Of a DNA stretch of 64,000 nt, positions 1-7,533 are shown one piece after another. Within the stretch, counting starts at the first letter, position 1; every line of letters starts with the position of its first letter. The DNA comes from JACKII01 sp041687435 (lineage in GTDB: Bacteria > Pseudomonadota > Alphaproteobacteria > Bin95). The stretch spans positions 1-64,000 of the forward strand of contig JAWLBX010000004.1 in NCBI GenBank assembly GCA_041687435.1, in the 5' to 3' direction. The notes under the pieces were generated by a model, which saw only the letters and a list, made by a program, of their open reading frames with translations, was not told where the DNA came from and searched no databases. The position numbers and the translations under genes are program-made.

Positions 1-98
1 CACCCGAAAGCTCCGGCGCGTCAGGCCCACCTCACCCAACCGCCAGAGGGGTCCCTTTTCCACGCCGATAGGGGGGCCCTTTTCCATGCCGGTTGACA
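1..98 (-). mobile_element. Terminal part of an IS21-family-like insertion sequence (partial)
   Basis: On the minus strand from about 98 the sequence begins TGTCAACCGGCATGGAAAAG. Two imperfect direct copies of a GGCRTGGAAAAGGG-CCCC motif follow, at roughly 74-91 and 46-65. IS21-family ends characteristically begin TGT/TG and carry several such internal repeats. The junction with the DUF2924 coding sequence at about 98-101 looks like an insertion point. The istA/istB genes would lie outside the window, so neither the family nor the target duplication can be confirmed. Confidence 0.45.
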
Positions 99-298
99 AT
101 CAGCCGCTTCACGGTCCTGGGCTTGAGGCCGCGATAGGCGAGGTCCTGAATGCGGTAGGCGAGGCGGCTTTCCAGGAATTTGCGGTTGTAGGGGCGGCGG
201 TTCGGCGTCGAACAGCTCGCGCCATTGCGCCTTGAGGTCCAGCGTGGTCATGCTCTTCAGCGCGGCCAGGCGGGCGGGAATGGGATCAGGATTGGTCA
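32..298 (-). pseudogene. DUF2924 family protein, frameshifted and truncated
   Basis: Reading down from a GTG at 298, which has GGAGA just upstream, the product matches my memory of the N-terminus of DUF2924 proteins: TNPDPIPARLAAL, then LDLKAQWRELFDAEPPP. The open frame then loses the family pattern. Removing one base from the run of four G at 191-194 restores YNRKFLESRLAYRIQDLAYRG followed by LKPRTVKRL. The restored frame leaves the family near position 98, where an IS21-like end begins, and stops at 32-34. The gene therefore carries a one-base frameshift and has lost its C-terminal half. DUF2924 genes often sit beside a serine recombinase and DUF3489 in integrated elements. A sequencing error in the G run could explain the frameshift but not the truncation. 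Confidence 0.6.
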
Positions 299-412
299 CG
301 CGGTCTCCGGTGTTGCGGGGTTTGCATGACCGTACCGGCCGGAAGGCAGGCAAAGCCGGTTGTTCAAGGCTGCATGCAGCAGGTAGGGTCGTGGGGAGCG
401 AAAGGACGCTTA

Positions 413-1678
413 ATGATTCAAGTGCTGTCTGGGGTCTGGGCCCTTCTGCTCGGCATTGTGCTGATCATGCTGGGCAACGGAATGCATTTCACCCTTATCG
501 GCCTGCGTGGCGGGATTGAGGGGTTTTCGGCCGCGGAGCTGGCTGTCGTCACCTCGGGCTACTTCATGGGCTTTCTGTCGGGCGCGCGTTTTACCCCGCT
601 GCTGATCCGGCGGGTGGGGCATGTGCGCGTCTTCGCGGCGCTAGGCAGTTTCATGTCGGCCGGGCTAATCGCTTTTCCGCTGCTGACCGAACCTTGGGCC
701 TGGACGTTTTTGCGGCTGCTCTTGGGCTTCTGTATGTCGGGTATTTATGTCGCCGCTGAAAGCTGGCTGAACAATGCCGCCACCAACGAGTCGCGCGGCA
801 AGGTGCTGTCGGCTTACATGATCGCGCAGACGCTAGGTATCATCGGGGCGCAGGGGCTGCTGACGCTGGGGGATGCGGGGACTTCGGTGCTTTTCATCTG
901 TGCCTCGATCCTTGTCTCGGTCTCTTTCGCGCCGATCCTTCTGTCCGTTGCCACGGTTCCGGCCACAGAGGTCGCGCGGCCGATGTCTTTGCGTGACCTC
1001 TTTTCGAGTTCGCCACTCGGTACCGTGGGGATATTCCTGCTGGGCAGTGTATACGCGACGCAATCAGGCATGGGCGCGGTCTTCGGCAGCCAAATCGGGC
1101 TTTCGGCGGCACAGATCGCGCTTTTCGTTGCGATGCTGTTTGCCGGGGCGCTGGTGTTGCAATATCCCATCGGCTGGCTGTCGGATCAGATGGACCGGCG
1201 CAAGCTGATTTTCGGGGCGGCCACTTTGGGCGCGGCCTCTTGTGCGCTGGGTTGGATGACCGGCGGCGGGCTATGGCTCATGATGGTGGCTGCTTTCTTT
1301 GCCGGTGGGGTGACAACGCCGCTGTATGCCCTGTTTCTGGCCTATACCAATGATTTTCTTTCGGCCGAGGATATGGCATCGGCCTCCGGGGGGCTGGTAT
1401 TTACTTTCGGACTGGGCGCGATCGCGGGCCCGCTGGCGGCCGGCTGGGCGATGCAGTGGCTTGGGCCGTTCGCGTTCTGGCTGGTACTTGGCGCGACCTT
1501 CAGCGCCATCGCAATGTATGCGCTCTACCGCATGACGCAGCGCCCGGTCGTGCCGGTGCAGGAGACCGAAAGCTACCTTGCCGTGCTGCCCACTGCCTCG
1601 CCCGTAGCGGTGGAGGCGGCGGGCACCTGGGCCGCCGAACAGGCCGAGGGCGAGCGCGAAGGCGATGCCCAGTCCTGA
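413..1678 (+). CDS. MFS transporter, YcaD-like
   Basis: A 421-residue major facilitator protein of the inner membrane with about twelve hydrophobic segments. The family pattern is visible in the first half (VVTSGYFMGFLSGARFTPLL) and in the loop with GWLSDQMDRRKLIF between helices 8 and 9, which resembles the MFS motif A. The ATG at 413 is chosen over an ATG at 326 because AAAGGA lies seven bases upstream and the first helix starts immediately after it. The roughly 30-residue C-terminal tail is hydrophilic. The substrate cannot be told from sequence; YcaD-like proteins are poorly characterised. It is followed by modE in the same direction, but a 157-base gap makes co-transcription uncertain. 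Confidence 0.85.
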   Translation: MIQVLSGVWALLLGIVLIMLGNGMHFTLIGLRGGIEGFSAAELAVVTSGYFMGFLSGARFTPLLIRRVGHVRVFAALGSFMSAGLIAFPLLTEPWAWTFLRLLLGFCMSGIYVAAESWLNNAATNESRGKVLSAYMIAQTLGIIGAQGLLTLGDAGTSVLFICASILVSVSFAPILLSVATVPATEVARPMSLRDLFSSSPLGTVGIFLLGSVYATQSGMGAVFGSQIGLSAAQIALFVAMLFAGALVLQYPIGWLSDQMDRRKLIFGAATLGAASCALGWMTGGGLWLMMVAAFFAGGVTTPLYALFLAYTNDFLSAEDMASASGGLVFTFGLGAIAGPLAAGWAMQWLGPFAFWLVLGATFSAIAMYALYRMTQRPVVPVQETESYLAVLPTASPVAVEAAGTWAAEQAEGEREGDAQS

Positions 1679-1835
1679 CCGTGATTGCATTGCTGCGGCC
1701 CCGGTGCACTCCGCGTCGGGCTTGTGGTTGACTTCGCCACAAGCGTTGCTGCACACGCAGGAGGCCGGCAAGGCCTGAAGATTTTCGGGGCAATTGCTCT
1801 TGCATCCAACTGGCACGGTCCAGGATACTCGAGAT

Positions 1836-2207
1836 ATGAATGAGAATACCAATCGCCCTCGTCTGCGCATCCGCATCGTCTTCGGTGACGAAGAGATGAT
1901 CGGGCCCGGCAAGGTTGAACTTCTCGAACGGATTGACCGATGCGGGTCCATTGCCGCGGCGGGGCGCGAGATGGGGATGAGCTACAAGCGCGCATGGCAG
2001 CTGATCGGAACCCTTAACGCAATGTTCCGCGATCCGCTGGTGGACAGCACGCGCGGTGGCCCTGGCGGCGGCGGCGCGGTGCTGACCGATGCAGGGCATC
2101 AAGTCCTGGGCCTCTACCGCACCTTCGAGGCGGAGGCCGCCGTGGCTGGTGCGGCGCGGCTTCAGGCGATTCAGGCGCTCCTAAGGGATATTCCCAAAGG
2201 AAAATAA
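1836..2207 (+). CDS. modE: ModE-type molybdate-responsive winged-helix regulator (DNA-binding domain only)
   Basis: A 123-residue protein consisting of the LysR-like winged helix-turn-helix domain of ModE (GKVELLERIDRCGSIAAAGR, then MGMSYKRAWQLIGTLN). It lacks the C-terminal molybdate-binding MOP/TOBE repeats of Escherichia coli ModE, so how it senses molybdate is not evident. The ATG at 1836 fits the usual N-terminus; an in-frame ATG at 1794 would add an unrelated 14 residues. It lies 63 bases upstream of modA, with a perfect palindrome between them that is the obvious candidate operator. Its position directly before modABC supports control of molybdate uptake. Confidence 0.85.
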   Translation: MNENTNRPRLRIRIVFGDEEMIGPGKVELLERIDRCGSIAAAGREMGMSYKRAWQLIGTLNAMFRDPLVDSTRGGPGGGGAVLTDAGHQVLGLYRTFEAEAAVAGAARLQAIQALLRDIPKGK

Positions 2208-2233
2208 CGATTGACAAGGCGGCGACGCCCGTC

Positions 2234-2255
2234 GATATGTTTTGTAAAACATATC
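2234..2255. promoter_or_regulatory. Palindromic operator before modA, candidate ModE box
   Basis: A perfect inverted repeat with ten-base arms, GATATGTTTT and AAAACATATC, separated by GT. It lies between modE and modA and ends three bases before the modA ribosome-binding site GGAGA (2259-2263). A bound dimer would block expression of modABC. The sequence is not identical to the E. coli ModE consensus, so the link to the adjacent ModE is inferred from position and symmetry. Confidence 0.7.
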
Positions 2256-2270
2256 ATTGGAGATTTGCCC

Positions 2271-3056
2271 ATGTTGTTCAATCGTCGATCCATCCTCGCC
2301 ACCCTGGCCGCGATATTTCTTGCCGCGGGCCCGGTGGCAGCGCAGGACGATGCTCCGGTCGTGGCGGCGGCCTCGGACCTGCAATTCGCGGTGGCTGAGA
2401 TCGCCAAGGCCTTCAAGGCCGAGACCGGCATGGAGGTGCGCCTTTCTTTTGGCTCGACCGGCAATTTCGCCCGCCAGATTCGTGAGGGCGCGCCGTTTCA
2501 GTTGTATATGGCCGCCGACGAGCGGTTCATCGCCGAGCTTCATGCCGACGGTTTCACCCGCGACGAGGGGGACCTTTACGCGGTGGGGCGCGTCGTCATC
2601 ATGACGCCAAACGGATCGTCCCTGGCGCCGGACGAAACCCTCGACAATCTCGCGGCAATGCTGGCGGCGGGACAGATCACCCGCTTCGCCATCGCCAACC
2701 CCGATCATGCGCCTTATGGGATGCGGGCGCGCGAAGCTCTGATCACCCGGGGCCTGTGGGACGATCTGCAACCCTTGCTCGTGCTGGGCGAGAATGTCAG
2801 CCAGGCCGCGCAATTCGCGCTGTCGGGCAATGCCGAGGGCGGGATCATCGCCTATTCGCTCGCTCTTGCTCCCGAGGTTGGTCCGCGGGGCACCTATGCG
2901 TTGATCCCCGAGGATTGGCACGAACCGCTGCGCCAGCGCATGGCGCTTCTGAACGGGGCGGGCCCGATGACCGAGGCCTTCTACGCCTATATGAAGGAAC
3001 CCGTGGCGCGCGAGATCATGGAACGCTACGGCTTCATGCTGCCCGAAAGCGAATGA
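2271..3056 (+). CDS. modA: Molybdate ABC transporter, periplasmic binding protein
   Basis: A 261-residue periplasmic solute-binding protein with an N-terminal signal peptide (MLFNRRSILATLAAIFLAAG, cleavage probably after PVAA near residue 24). The mature part starts VVAAASDLQFAVAEIAKAF and continues with FGSTGNFARQI, the ModA pattern in which the A-x-S-D and G-S-T-G loops contact the oxyanion. The ATG at 2271 is preceded by GGAGA at the right distance; an upstream in-frame start would run through the palindrome. modB begins three bases after its stop, giving a tight modABC operon. Tungstate binding is also possible, as in other ModA proteins. Confidence 0.93.
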   Translation: MLFNRRSILATLAAIFLAAGPVAAQDDAPVVAAASDLQFAVAEIAKAFKAETGMEVRLSFGSTGNFARQIREGAPFQLYMAADERFIAELHADGFTRDEGDLYAVGRVVIMTPNGSSLAPDETLDNLAAMLAAGQITRFAIANPDHAPYGMRAREALITRGLWDDLQPLLVLGENVSQAAQFALSGNAEGGIIAYSLALAPEVGPRGTYALIPEDWHEPLRQRMALLNGAGPMTEAFYAYMKEPVAREIMERYGFMLPESE

Positions 3057-3059
3057 TCC

Positions 3060-3728
3060 ATGGACTGGACGGCGCTCTGGCTGTCGATGCGGCTGGCGGG
3101 ATGGACGGTCGTCGTCCTGTTGCCGGTCGCAGTGCTGATGGGCCGGTTCCTCGCCTACCGGCAGTTCCGCGCCAAAGGGCTGGTCGAGGCGCTGGTGATG
3201 CTGCCGCTGGTGTTGCCGCCCACGGTGTTCGGCTTCTACCTGCTGGTGGCCTTCGGGCGGAATTCTCCGGTGGGCGATCTTTGGCAGAGCCTTTTTGCCC
3301 ATCAGCTTGTGTTCAGCTTCGAGGGACTGGTGGCGGCCTCGGTTATTTTCAACCTGCCCTTCGCGATCCAGCCCGCCCAGCGGGGCTTCGAGGCCGTGCC
3401 GGTCGAGGTGCGCGAGGCGGCCGCCTGCTGCGGGATGTCGCCTGTCCGCAGCCTGTGGCGGGTGGAGCTGCCGCTGGCCTGGCCGGGGTTGATCACGGCG
3501 ATGGTGCTGACCTTTGCCCATACGCTGGGCGAGTTCGGAATCGTGCTGATGGTGGGTGGTTCGATTCCGGGCGAGACCAAGACCATCGCCATCGCGATCT
3601 ATGACCGGGTGCAGGGCTTCGACGATCAGGCAGCGGCGATCATGTCGGCGGTGCTGGTGGCCATCTCGCTCTTCACTATCGCCGTGACCTACTGGCTGTC
3701 GGCCCGTGTGGGCCGGAGGCTGTCCTGA
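3060..3728 (+). CDS. modB: Molybdate ABC transporter, permease
   Basis: A 222-residue inner-membrane permease of the BPD_transp_1 type with five to six membrane segments. The EAA loop that docks on the ATPase is visible at about residues 117-140 (VREAAACCGMSPVRSLWRVE). The conserved TLGEFGIVLMVGG segment of ModB/CysT-type permeases follows it. It starts three bases after modA and its TGA shares one base with the ATG of modC, which indicates translational coupling. Confidence 0.93.
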   Translation: MDWTALWLSMRLAGWTVVVLLPVAVLMGRFLAYRQFRAKGLVEALVMLPLVLPPTVFGFYLLVAFGRNSPVGDLWQSLFAHQLVFSFEGLVAASVIFNLPFAIQPAQRGFEAVPVEVREAAACCGMSPVRSLWRVELPLAWPGLITAMVLTFAHTLGEFGIVLMVGGSIPGETKTIAIAIYDRVQGFDDQAAAIMSAVLVAISLFTIAVTYWLSARVGRRLS

Positions 3729-4828
3729 TGGCGTTAGAGGTGATGGCAAGGGCTCGGACGCCCATCCCGCTCGACGTGGCGTTTCAGGTGGAGCCGGGCG
3801 AGTTGCTGGCGCTGGTGGGCCATTCGGGGGCGGGCAAGACGACGTTGTTGCGCACCATCGCAGGTCTGTGGCGACCGCAAACAGGGCGGGTGGCGGTGAA
3901 TGGTAGGGCCTGGCTGGATACGGCCGCAGGGGTCGATCTGCCCACGCATCGCCGCCGGGTTGGCATCGTATTTCAGAGCTACGCACTGTTTCCGCATATG
4001 ACGGCGGTGCAGAACGTCATGGCGGCGATGGACATCCCCGATAAGGCCGAAGCGGAGCGGACGCTCGATCTGGTGAACCTGCATGGCTTGGCCGACCGCA
4101 AGCCTGCACAGCTCTCGGGCGGGCAGCAGCAGCGGGTGGCGGTAGCGCGCGCGCTGGCCCGCCGGCCCTACGCCCTGTTGCTCGACGAGCCATTTTCGGC
4201 GGTGGACCGGGCGACGCGTGAAAAGCTCTACGGCGAGATTATCGAGTTGCGCCGCCATTTGGCGATGCCGGTGGTTCTGGTCACCCACGACATGAACGAG
4301 GCGCAGCTTTTGGCCGACCGCATGGTGGTGATCGCGGATGGGCGCGCCGTGCGAGAGGGCACCACGGCCGAAGTCATGGCCGACCCGGACGCCCTGCGCG
4401 CCATGGGCATCCGCGAACTCGCGGCAATGCTGCCCGCGATCATTGTCGAGCACGCAGCCGACGGGTTGACGCGACTCGATGCGCCGACCGGATCGCTGTT
4501 TCTGCCGGGGGTCGAAGGCAAGCCCGGCACGCGGGTACGCGTGCGGATCATGGCGCATGAGGTGATCCTGTCACGGTTGCGGCCAGAGGGCCTTTCGGCG
4601 CAGAACATCATCGCAGGCAAGGTAGTCCGGATCGTGCCGGGTGTTGGCCCGGGGGTAATTGTGTATGTCGATGTGGCCGGGCATGAGATACTTGCCCGCA
4701 TTACCCGGCGCGCAACTGACCAGATGGCTCTGGCGCCCGGTGACACCGTCCATGTCATCCTGAAGTCCATGTCCGTGGCCCGCGACCACGTCGCACGCGC
4801 ACCCGATCCGTCACAGGCCGCGGAATGA
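3728..4828 (+). CDS. modC: Molybdate ABC transporter, ATP-binding protein
   Basis: A 366-residue ATPase that powers molybdate import through ModB. Walker A is GHSGAGKTT at residues 31-39, the signature LSGGQQQR begins at 129, and Walker B LLLDEP is near 150. The C-terminal ~130 residues match a TOBE/MOP-like domain (GTRVRVRIMAHEVILSR, later IIAGKVVRIVPG), which in ModC proteins binds oxyanion and regulates transport. Because the local ModE lacks this domain, the TOBE part of ModC is the only visible molybdate-binding regulatory module here. The ATG overlaps the modB stop. Confidence 0.92.
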   Translation: MALEVMARARTPIPLDVAFQVEPGELLALVGHSGAGKTTLLRTIAGLWRPQTGRVAVNGRAWLDTAAGVDLPTHRRRVGIVFQSYALFPHMTAVQNVMAAMDIPDKAEAERTLDLVNLHGLADRKPAQLSGGQQQRVAVARALARRPYALLLDEPFSAVDRATREKLYGEIIELRRHLAMPVVLVTHDMNEAQLLADRMVVIADGRAVREGTTAEVMADPDALRAMGIRELAAMLPAIIVEHAADGLTRLDAPTGSLFLPGVEGKPGTRVRVRIMAHEVILSRLRPEGLSAQNIIAGKVVRIVPGVGPGVIVYVDVAGHEILARITRRATDQMALAPGDTVHVILKSMSVARDHVARAPDPSQAAE

Positions 4829-4970
4829 CCAGACCGAACCGTCCCATGCGTTCCTTTGGTATCGGCGCCGTCCTGGTGCGTTGGTGCCGGTGTCCGGAGC
4901 GCCCCTCTACCGACTATGGCATCGTGGCTGGGCATGGCTAAGGCCAAGGACATCGCGTAAACTTCCCACG

Positions 4971-6230
4971 ATGGACGAGCTGGAACTATTCCGAAGGCTG
5001 GGTCTCGCGTTAGCGATCGGGCTGCTGTTTGGCCTCGAGCGCGGCTGGCACGGGCGCGAGGCGTCCGAAGGGCGCCGGATCGCCGGGATACGCACCTTTG
5101 CGCTGACGGCGCTCACGGGGGCGGTTGTCGGTTGGATCGCGGCGGTTACAACCCCGATCGTGTTTGGGCTGGGATTCATCGCCCTGGCGGCGCTCGTCGC
5201 GGTCAGCTACTGGACGCGGTTGCGCGATGACGAGGATATCGGGCTGACCACGGAAGTCGCGCTTCTGTTGGTCTTCACGCTCGGGGCGGCCGCGATGCTG
5301 GCAGACATGGCGCCGGTGGCGACCGTTGGCGTGGTGGCGGCCGCACTGTTGTCGTTCAAGGCCGCACTGCATCGATGGATCGAGCATATCCGCCGTTTCG
5401 AGCTCGCGGCCCTTGTGCAACTCGCCCTGATCTCGGTGGTGGTCCTGCCGGTTTTGCCCGACAAGGGCTTTGGCCCTGGTGAGGTTCTGAACCCCTACGA
5501 ATTATGGTGGGCGGTGGTCATCGTGGCGGGACTGTCGTTCTTCGGATACGCTGCCATGCGCATGGCCGGGGCAGAGCTCGGCGTGATCATGACCGGACTT
5601 TTCGGCGGGCTTGCCTCTTCTACCTCGACCACGCTTGTGCTGTCGCGCCTTGCGCGGGAAGACAGGGCGCTTGCGCCAATTGCGGCGATCGGAATCGTCA
5701 CCGCGGGGTCGGTGACCTTTCTGCGCGTCCTTGCTGTCGCATCGATTTTCGAGCCCAGCCTTCTTGGGCGTCTCGCGCTTCCGATGGCGGCGATGGCCGT
5801 CACCGGGTTTGCCGGGGCCTTGGTGCTGTACGCCGTGCGGGCGCAGGGATCGAGTGAGGCCGCCGACATCGAAACCCTATCCAATCCGCTCGCGCTCAGG
5901 ACGGCGCTGTCCTTCGGGGCGATTCTGACCGTTGTGGTGCTGGGTACGCATTATCTGCAAGCGGCATTCGGAGATACCGGCCTTTACGCGGCTGCCGCAT
6001 TGTCAGGCGTCACCGATGTGGATGCGCTCACAATTTCGGTAGCGCGCATGAGTGGCGCCGATCTCGCGGGGGCCGTGGCCGCGAACGCCATCTTCATCGC
6101 CGTCAGCGTCAATACCGCCATCAAGGGGGGCATTGCCTGCGCGGTTGGCGGCACTCGGATCGGTCTTAGGGTCATCGGCACCTATATTGCGGTGCTGGCA
6201 GCGGGTGGCATAGTGCTATGCTGGGCGTAG
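4971..6230 (+). CDS. MgtC/SapB-type membrane protein with DUF4010 domain
   Basis: A 419-residue polytopic inner-membrane protein. The N-terminal ~140 residues follow the MgtC/SapB pattern (LALAIGLLFGLERGWHGRE, then RRIAGIRTFALTALTGAVVG). The remainder matches DUF4010 (FGGLASSTSTTLVLSRLAR; SGVTDVDALTISVARMS). The start at 4971 gives the usual MDELELFRRLGLAL N-terminus; the longer frame from 4881 adds 30 residues with no family character. MgtC proteins are linked to Mg2+ limitation and to F-ATPase interaction in pathogens, but fusions with DUF4010 are uncharacterised. It follows modC by 142 bases and need not belong to the mod operon. Confidence 0.82.
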   Translation: MDELELFRRLGLALAIGLLFGLERGWHGREASEGRRIAGIRTFALTALTGAVVGWIAAVTTPIVFGLGFIALAALVAVSYWTRLRDDEDIGLTTEVALLLVFTLGAAAMLADMAPVATVGVVAAALLSFKAALHRWIEHIRRFELAALVQLALISVVVLPVLPDKGFGPGEVLNPYELWWAVVIVAGLSFFGYAAMRMAGAELGVIMTGLFGGLASSTSTTLVLSRLAREDRALAPIAAIGIVTAGSVTFLRVLAVASIFEPSLLGRLALPMAAMAVTGFAGALVLYAVRAQGSSEAADIETLSNPLALRTALSFGAILTVVVLGTHYLQAAFGDTGLYAAAALSGVTDVDALTISVARMSGADLAGAVAANAIFIAVSVNTAIKGGIACAVGGTRIGLRVIGTYIAVLAAGGIVLCWA

Positions 6231-6321
6231 GCGCCGGGACCAGCCACTGCTTCCGAGAGGGGCGGGCCATCCCATAATCACGGCATGGTCGTATCGGTTC
6301 CACGGCAATTCGGTCCGGCTC

Positions 6322-7350
6322 TTACGGCTGGCCCCAGGTGCGGCGGGCCCGGTCGCGGCGAGAAAGCACGTCCGCCACATCCACCGGTGGGGCAGGGGGC
6401 GGAATCCGGCTGACAAGCGCATCGATCAGGCGCTCGCGAATGATCGACTGCGTCTCCATCCGATCCGTGCTCGGATGATTGGAATCGAAGGCGATATAGG
6501 GATTGGTGTTCAATTCGTAGATTTGCGGACGCCCCTCAACCATTCCGAAATCTATCCGGCCGAAGCGCGTCCCGGCGAGCGCAAACACTTGGCGCATCAA
6601 TGCCTCGTGCGGATAGGCATCCATCTCGGCTCGGTCACTGGCATACTCGGCGGCCGTGGCCCCTCCGAGTATGCCGTTTTTGGCGACCCAGGAGGCATCT
6701 GTAACCGTCAGGGCGCGCACGATCCGGTCGCCAACGATGTAGCATGCATGCTTGCGGAATGTGCCGTTCTCGCCCGCCGGTTCGGCTGCATATTCGATAA
6801 AGGCGAGATCGGAGAGCGGGTGCCCCTGACTGATCGCCATGGCGAGCGCGGACTCTGCCGCTTCCGCGTCCGGCAACACATCCGTGAGAACGCCGCGATG
6901 GGCTGCAAGTGTGCGCAAAAAGACGGGAAAGCGCACCGGCCGCTCGCCCAGTGCCGGCAGCCAGCAGGTGAAGCGATTGATCCCGGCCTTGTGTAACTGA
7001 CGCAGCAGCGCGGCCCTGCCCAGCGCCAGCCGCGGATCGTTCAGTACCGGACAGCCGGCGGCAACCAGCCGGTCGTGCAGACGCCCGGCCACCTCCAGAA
7101 TCCAGGGATGCACACGGTCGAAATCGGTGAGGATCCAGACGGCACGCGGCAGCCGTTTGGCGCTGAGAAGTTCATGGTAACTCCAGCGTTCCAGCGCCAC
7201 GCCGTGGCCGTGCAGCGGCCATTCCAGCGCCTTCAGCGTGTATCCGTGGCCGAGCGCCGTGACGGCAATCACCCGCCGCTTCCGGTGGCGCAGCCGATGA
7301 AGAGCACGATTGACAGCATCGAAACGACGTGTGAGCATTTGTTTTCGCAT
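6322..7350 (-). CDS. ATP-grasp family protein, candidate peptide-modifying ligase
   Basis: About 342 residues if begun at the ATG at 7350; an ATG four codons later (7338) is equally possible and neither has a strong ribosome site. The C-terminal half has the ATP-grasp active-site pattern: GRIDFGMVEGRPQIYELNTN, where E-L-N-T-N-P (around residues 279-284) supplies Mg2+-ATP ligands, after a central segment with FRKHACYIVGDRIV. ATP-grasp enzymes form acyl-phosphates and join them to amines or alcohols; several act on ribosomal peptides. It is divergent from, and about 30 bases from, the tandem small-peptide genes and the HExxH protein. A role in modifying those peptides is inference; a stand-alone amino-acid or glutathione-like ligase is the alternative. 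Confidence 0.75.
   Translation of the reverse strand: MRKQMLTRRFDAVNRALHRLRHRKRRVIAVTALGHGYTLKALEWPLHGHGVALERWSYHELLSAKRLPRAVWILTDFDRVHPWILEVAGRLHDRLVAAGCPVLNDPRLALGRAALLRQLHKAGINRFTCWLPALGERPVRFPVFLRTLAAHRGVLTDVLPDAEAAESALAMAISQGHPLSDLAFIEYAAEPAGENGTFRKHACYIVGDRIVRALTVTDASWVAKNGILGGATAAEYASDRAEMDAYPHEALMRQVFALAGTRFGRIDFGMVEGRPQIYELNTNPYIAFDSNHPSTDRMETQSIIRERLIDALVSRIPPPAPPVDVADVLSRRDRARRTWGQP
7310..7338 (+). promoter_or_regulatory. Candidate promoter for the small-peptide genes
   Basis: TTGACA (7310-7315) matches the sigma-70 -35 consensus exactly. Seventeen bases later GAGCAT (7333-7338) is a poor -10. A start near 7345 would give a ~35-base leader before the first small-peptide ATG. The site overlaps the 5' coding end of the divergent ATP-grasp gene, which is expected because only ~30 bases separate the two start codons. 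Confidence 0.3.
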
Positions 7351-7380
7351 TTTGAGAAGATAGCCAGAAAGGGCCCTTCC

Positions 7381-7533
7381 ATGAAGTCCATTTCCCTGAA
7401 TCCAGAAAAACTCCTCGGCTTCCGTCTTGCGGTAGTGGAGGCCAAAGCCAATGGTATTCCCGCAACCGCCGCAGTCCTTGGCCTCAAACAAGGCGAAAAG
7501 GCTGGTTTGAAGCTCGGTGAAAAACCCAGATGA
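7381..7533 (+). CDS. Small repeat peptide, candidate RiPP precursor (unit 1)
   Basis: A 50-residue peptide beginning MKSISLNPEKLLGFRLAVVE and ending in a lysine/glycine-rich tail LKQGEKAGLKLGEKPR. The same unit recurs twice immediately downstream. The ATG at 7381 is used because all three units begin at MKS and because AGAAAGGG lies about ten bases upstream; the frame open upstream is only the antisense of the ATP-grasp gene. No signal peptide and no membrane segment are visible. The position beside an ATP-grasp enzyme and an aKG-HExxH-type hydroxylase suggests a modified-peptide precursor whose leader is the LNPEKLLGFRL part and whose core is the K-x-G-x tail. That is inference: I do not recognise a named precursor family. 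The stop overlaps a possible ATG at 7530. Confidence 0.7.
   Translation: MKSISLNPEKLLGFRLAVVEAKANGIPATAAVLGLKQGEKAGLKLGEKPR

Noticed and set aside
326..412. Earlier start for the MFS transporter
   Set aside because: No ribosome site and no membrane character; AAAGGA precedes the ATG at 413.
2181..3986. Long open frame (601 codons) on the minus strand across modA and modB
   Set aside because: It is antisense to the well-supported modAB genes and its product is a low-complexity mix of Arg, His, Pro and Gln, typical of reverse frames of GC-rich genes.
7351..7491. N-terminal extension of the ATP-grasp protein up to 7491
   Set aside because: The extension is antisense to the first peptide unit and has no family character; starts at 7350 or 7338 fit better.
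7075..7533. Longer version of the first small peptide starting at 7075
   Set aside because: The added residues are the reverse strand of the ATP-grasp gene; homology between the three units begins at MKS.
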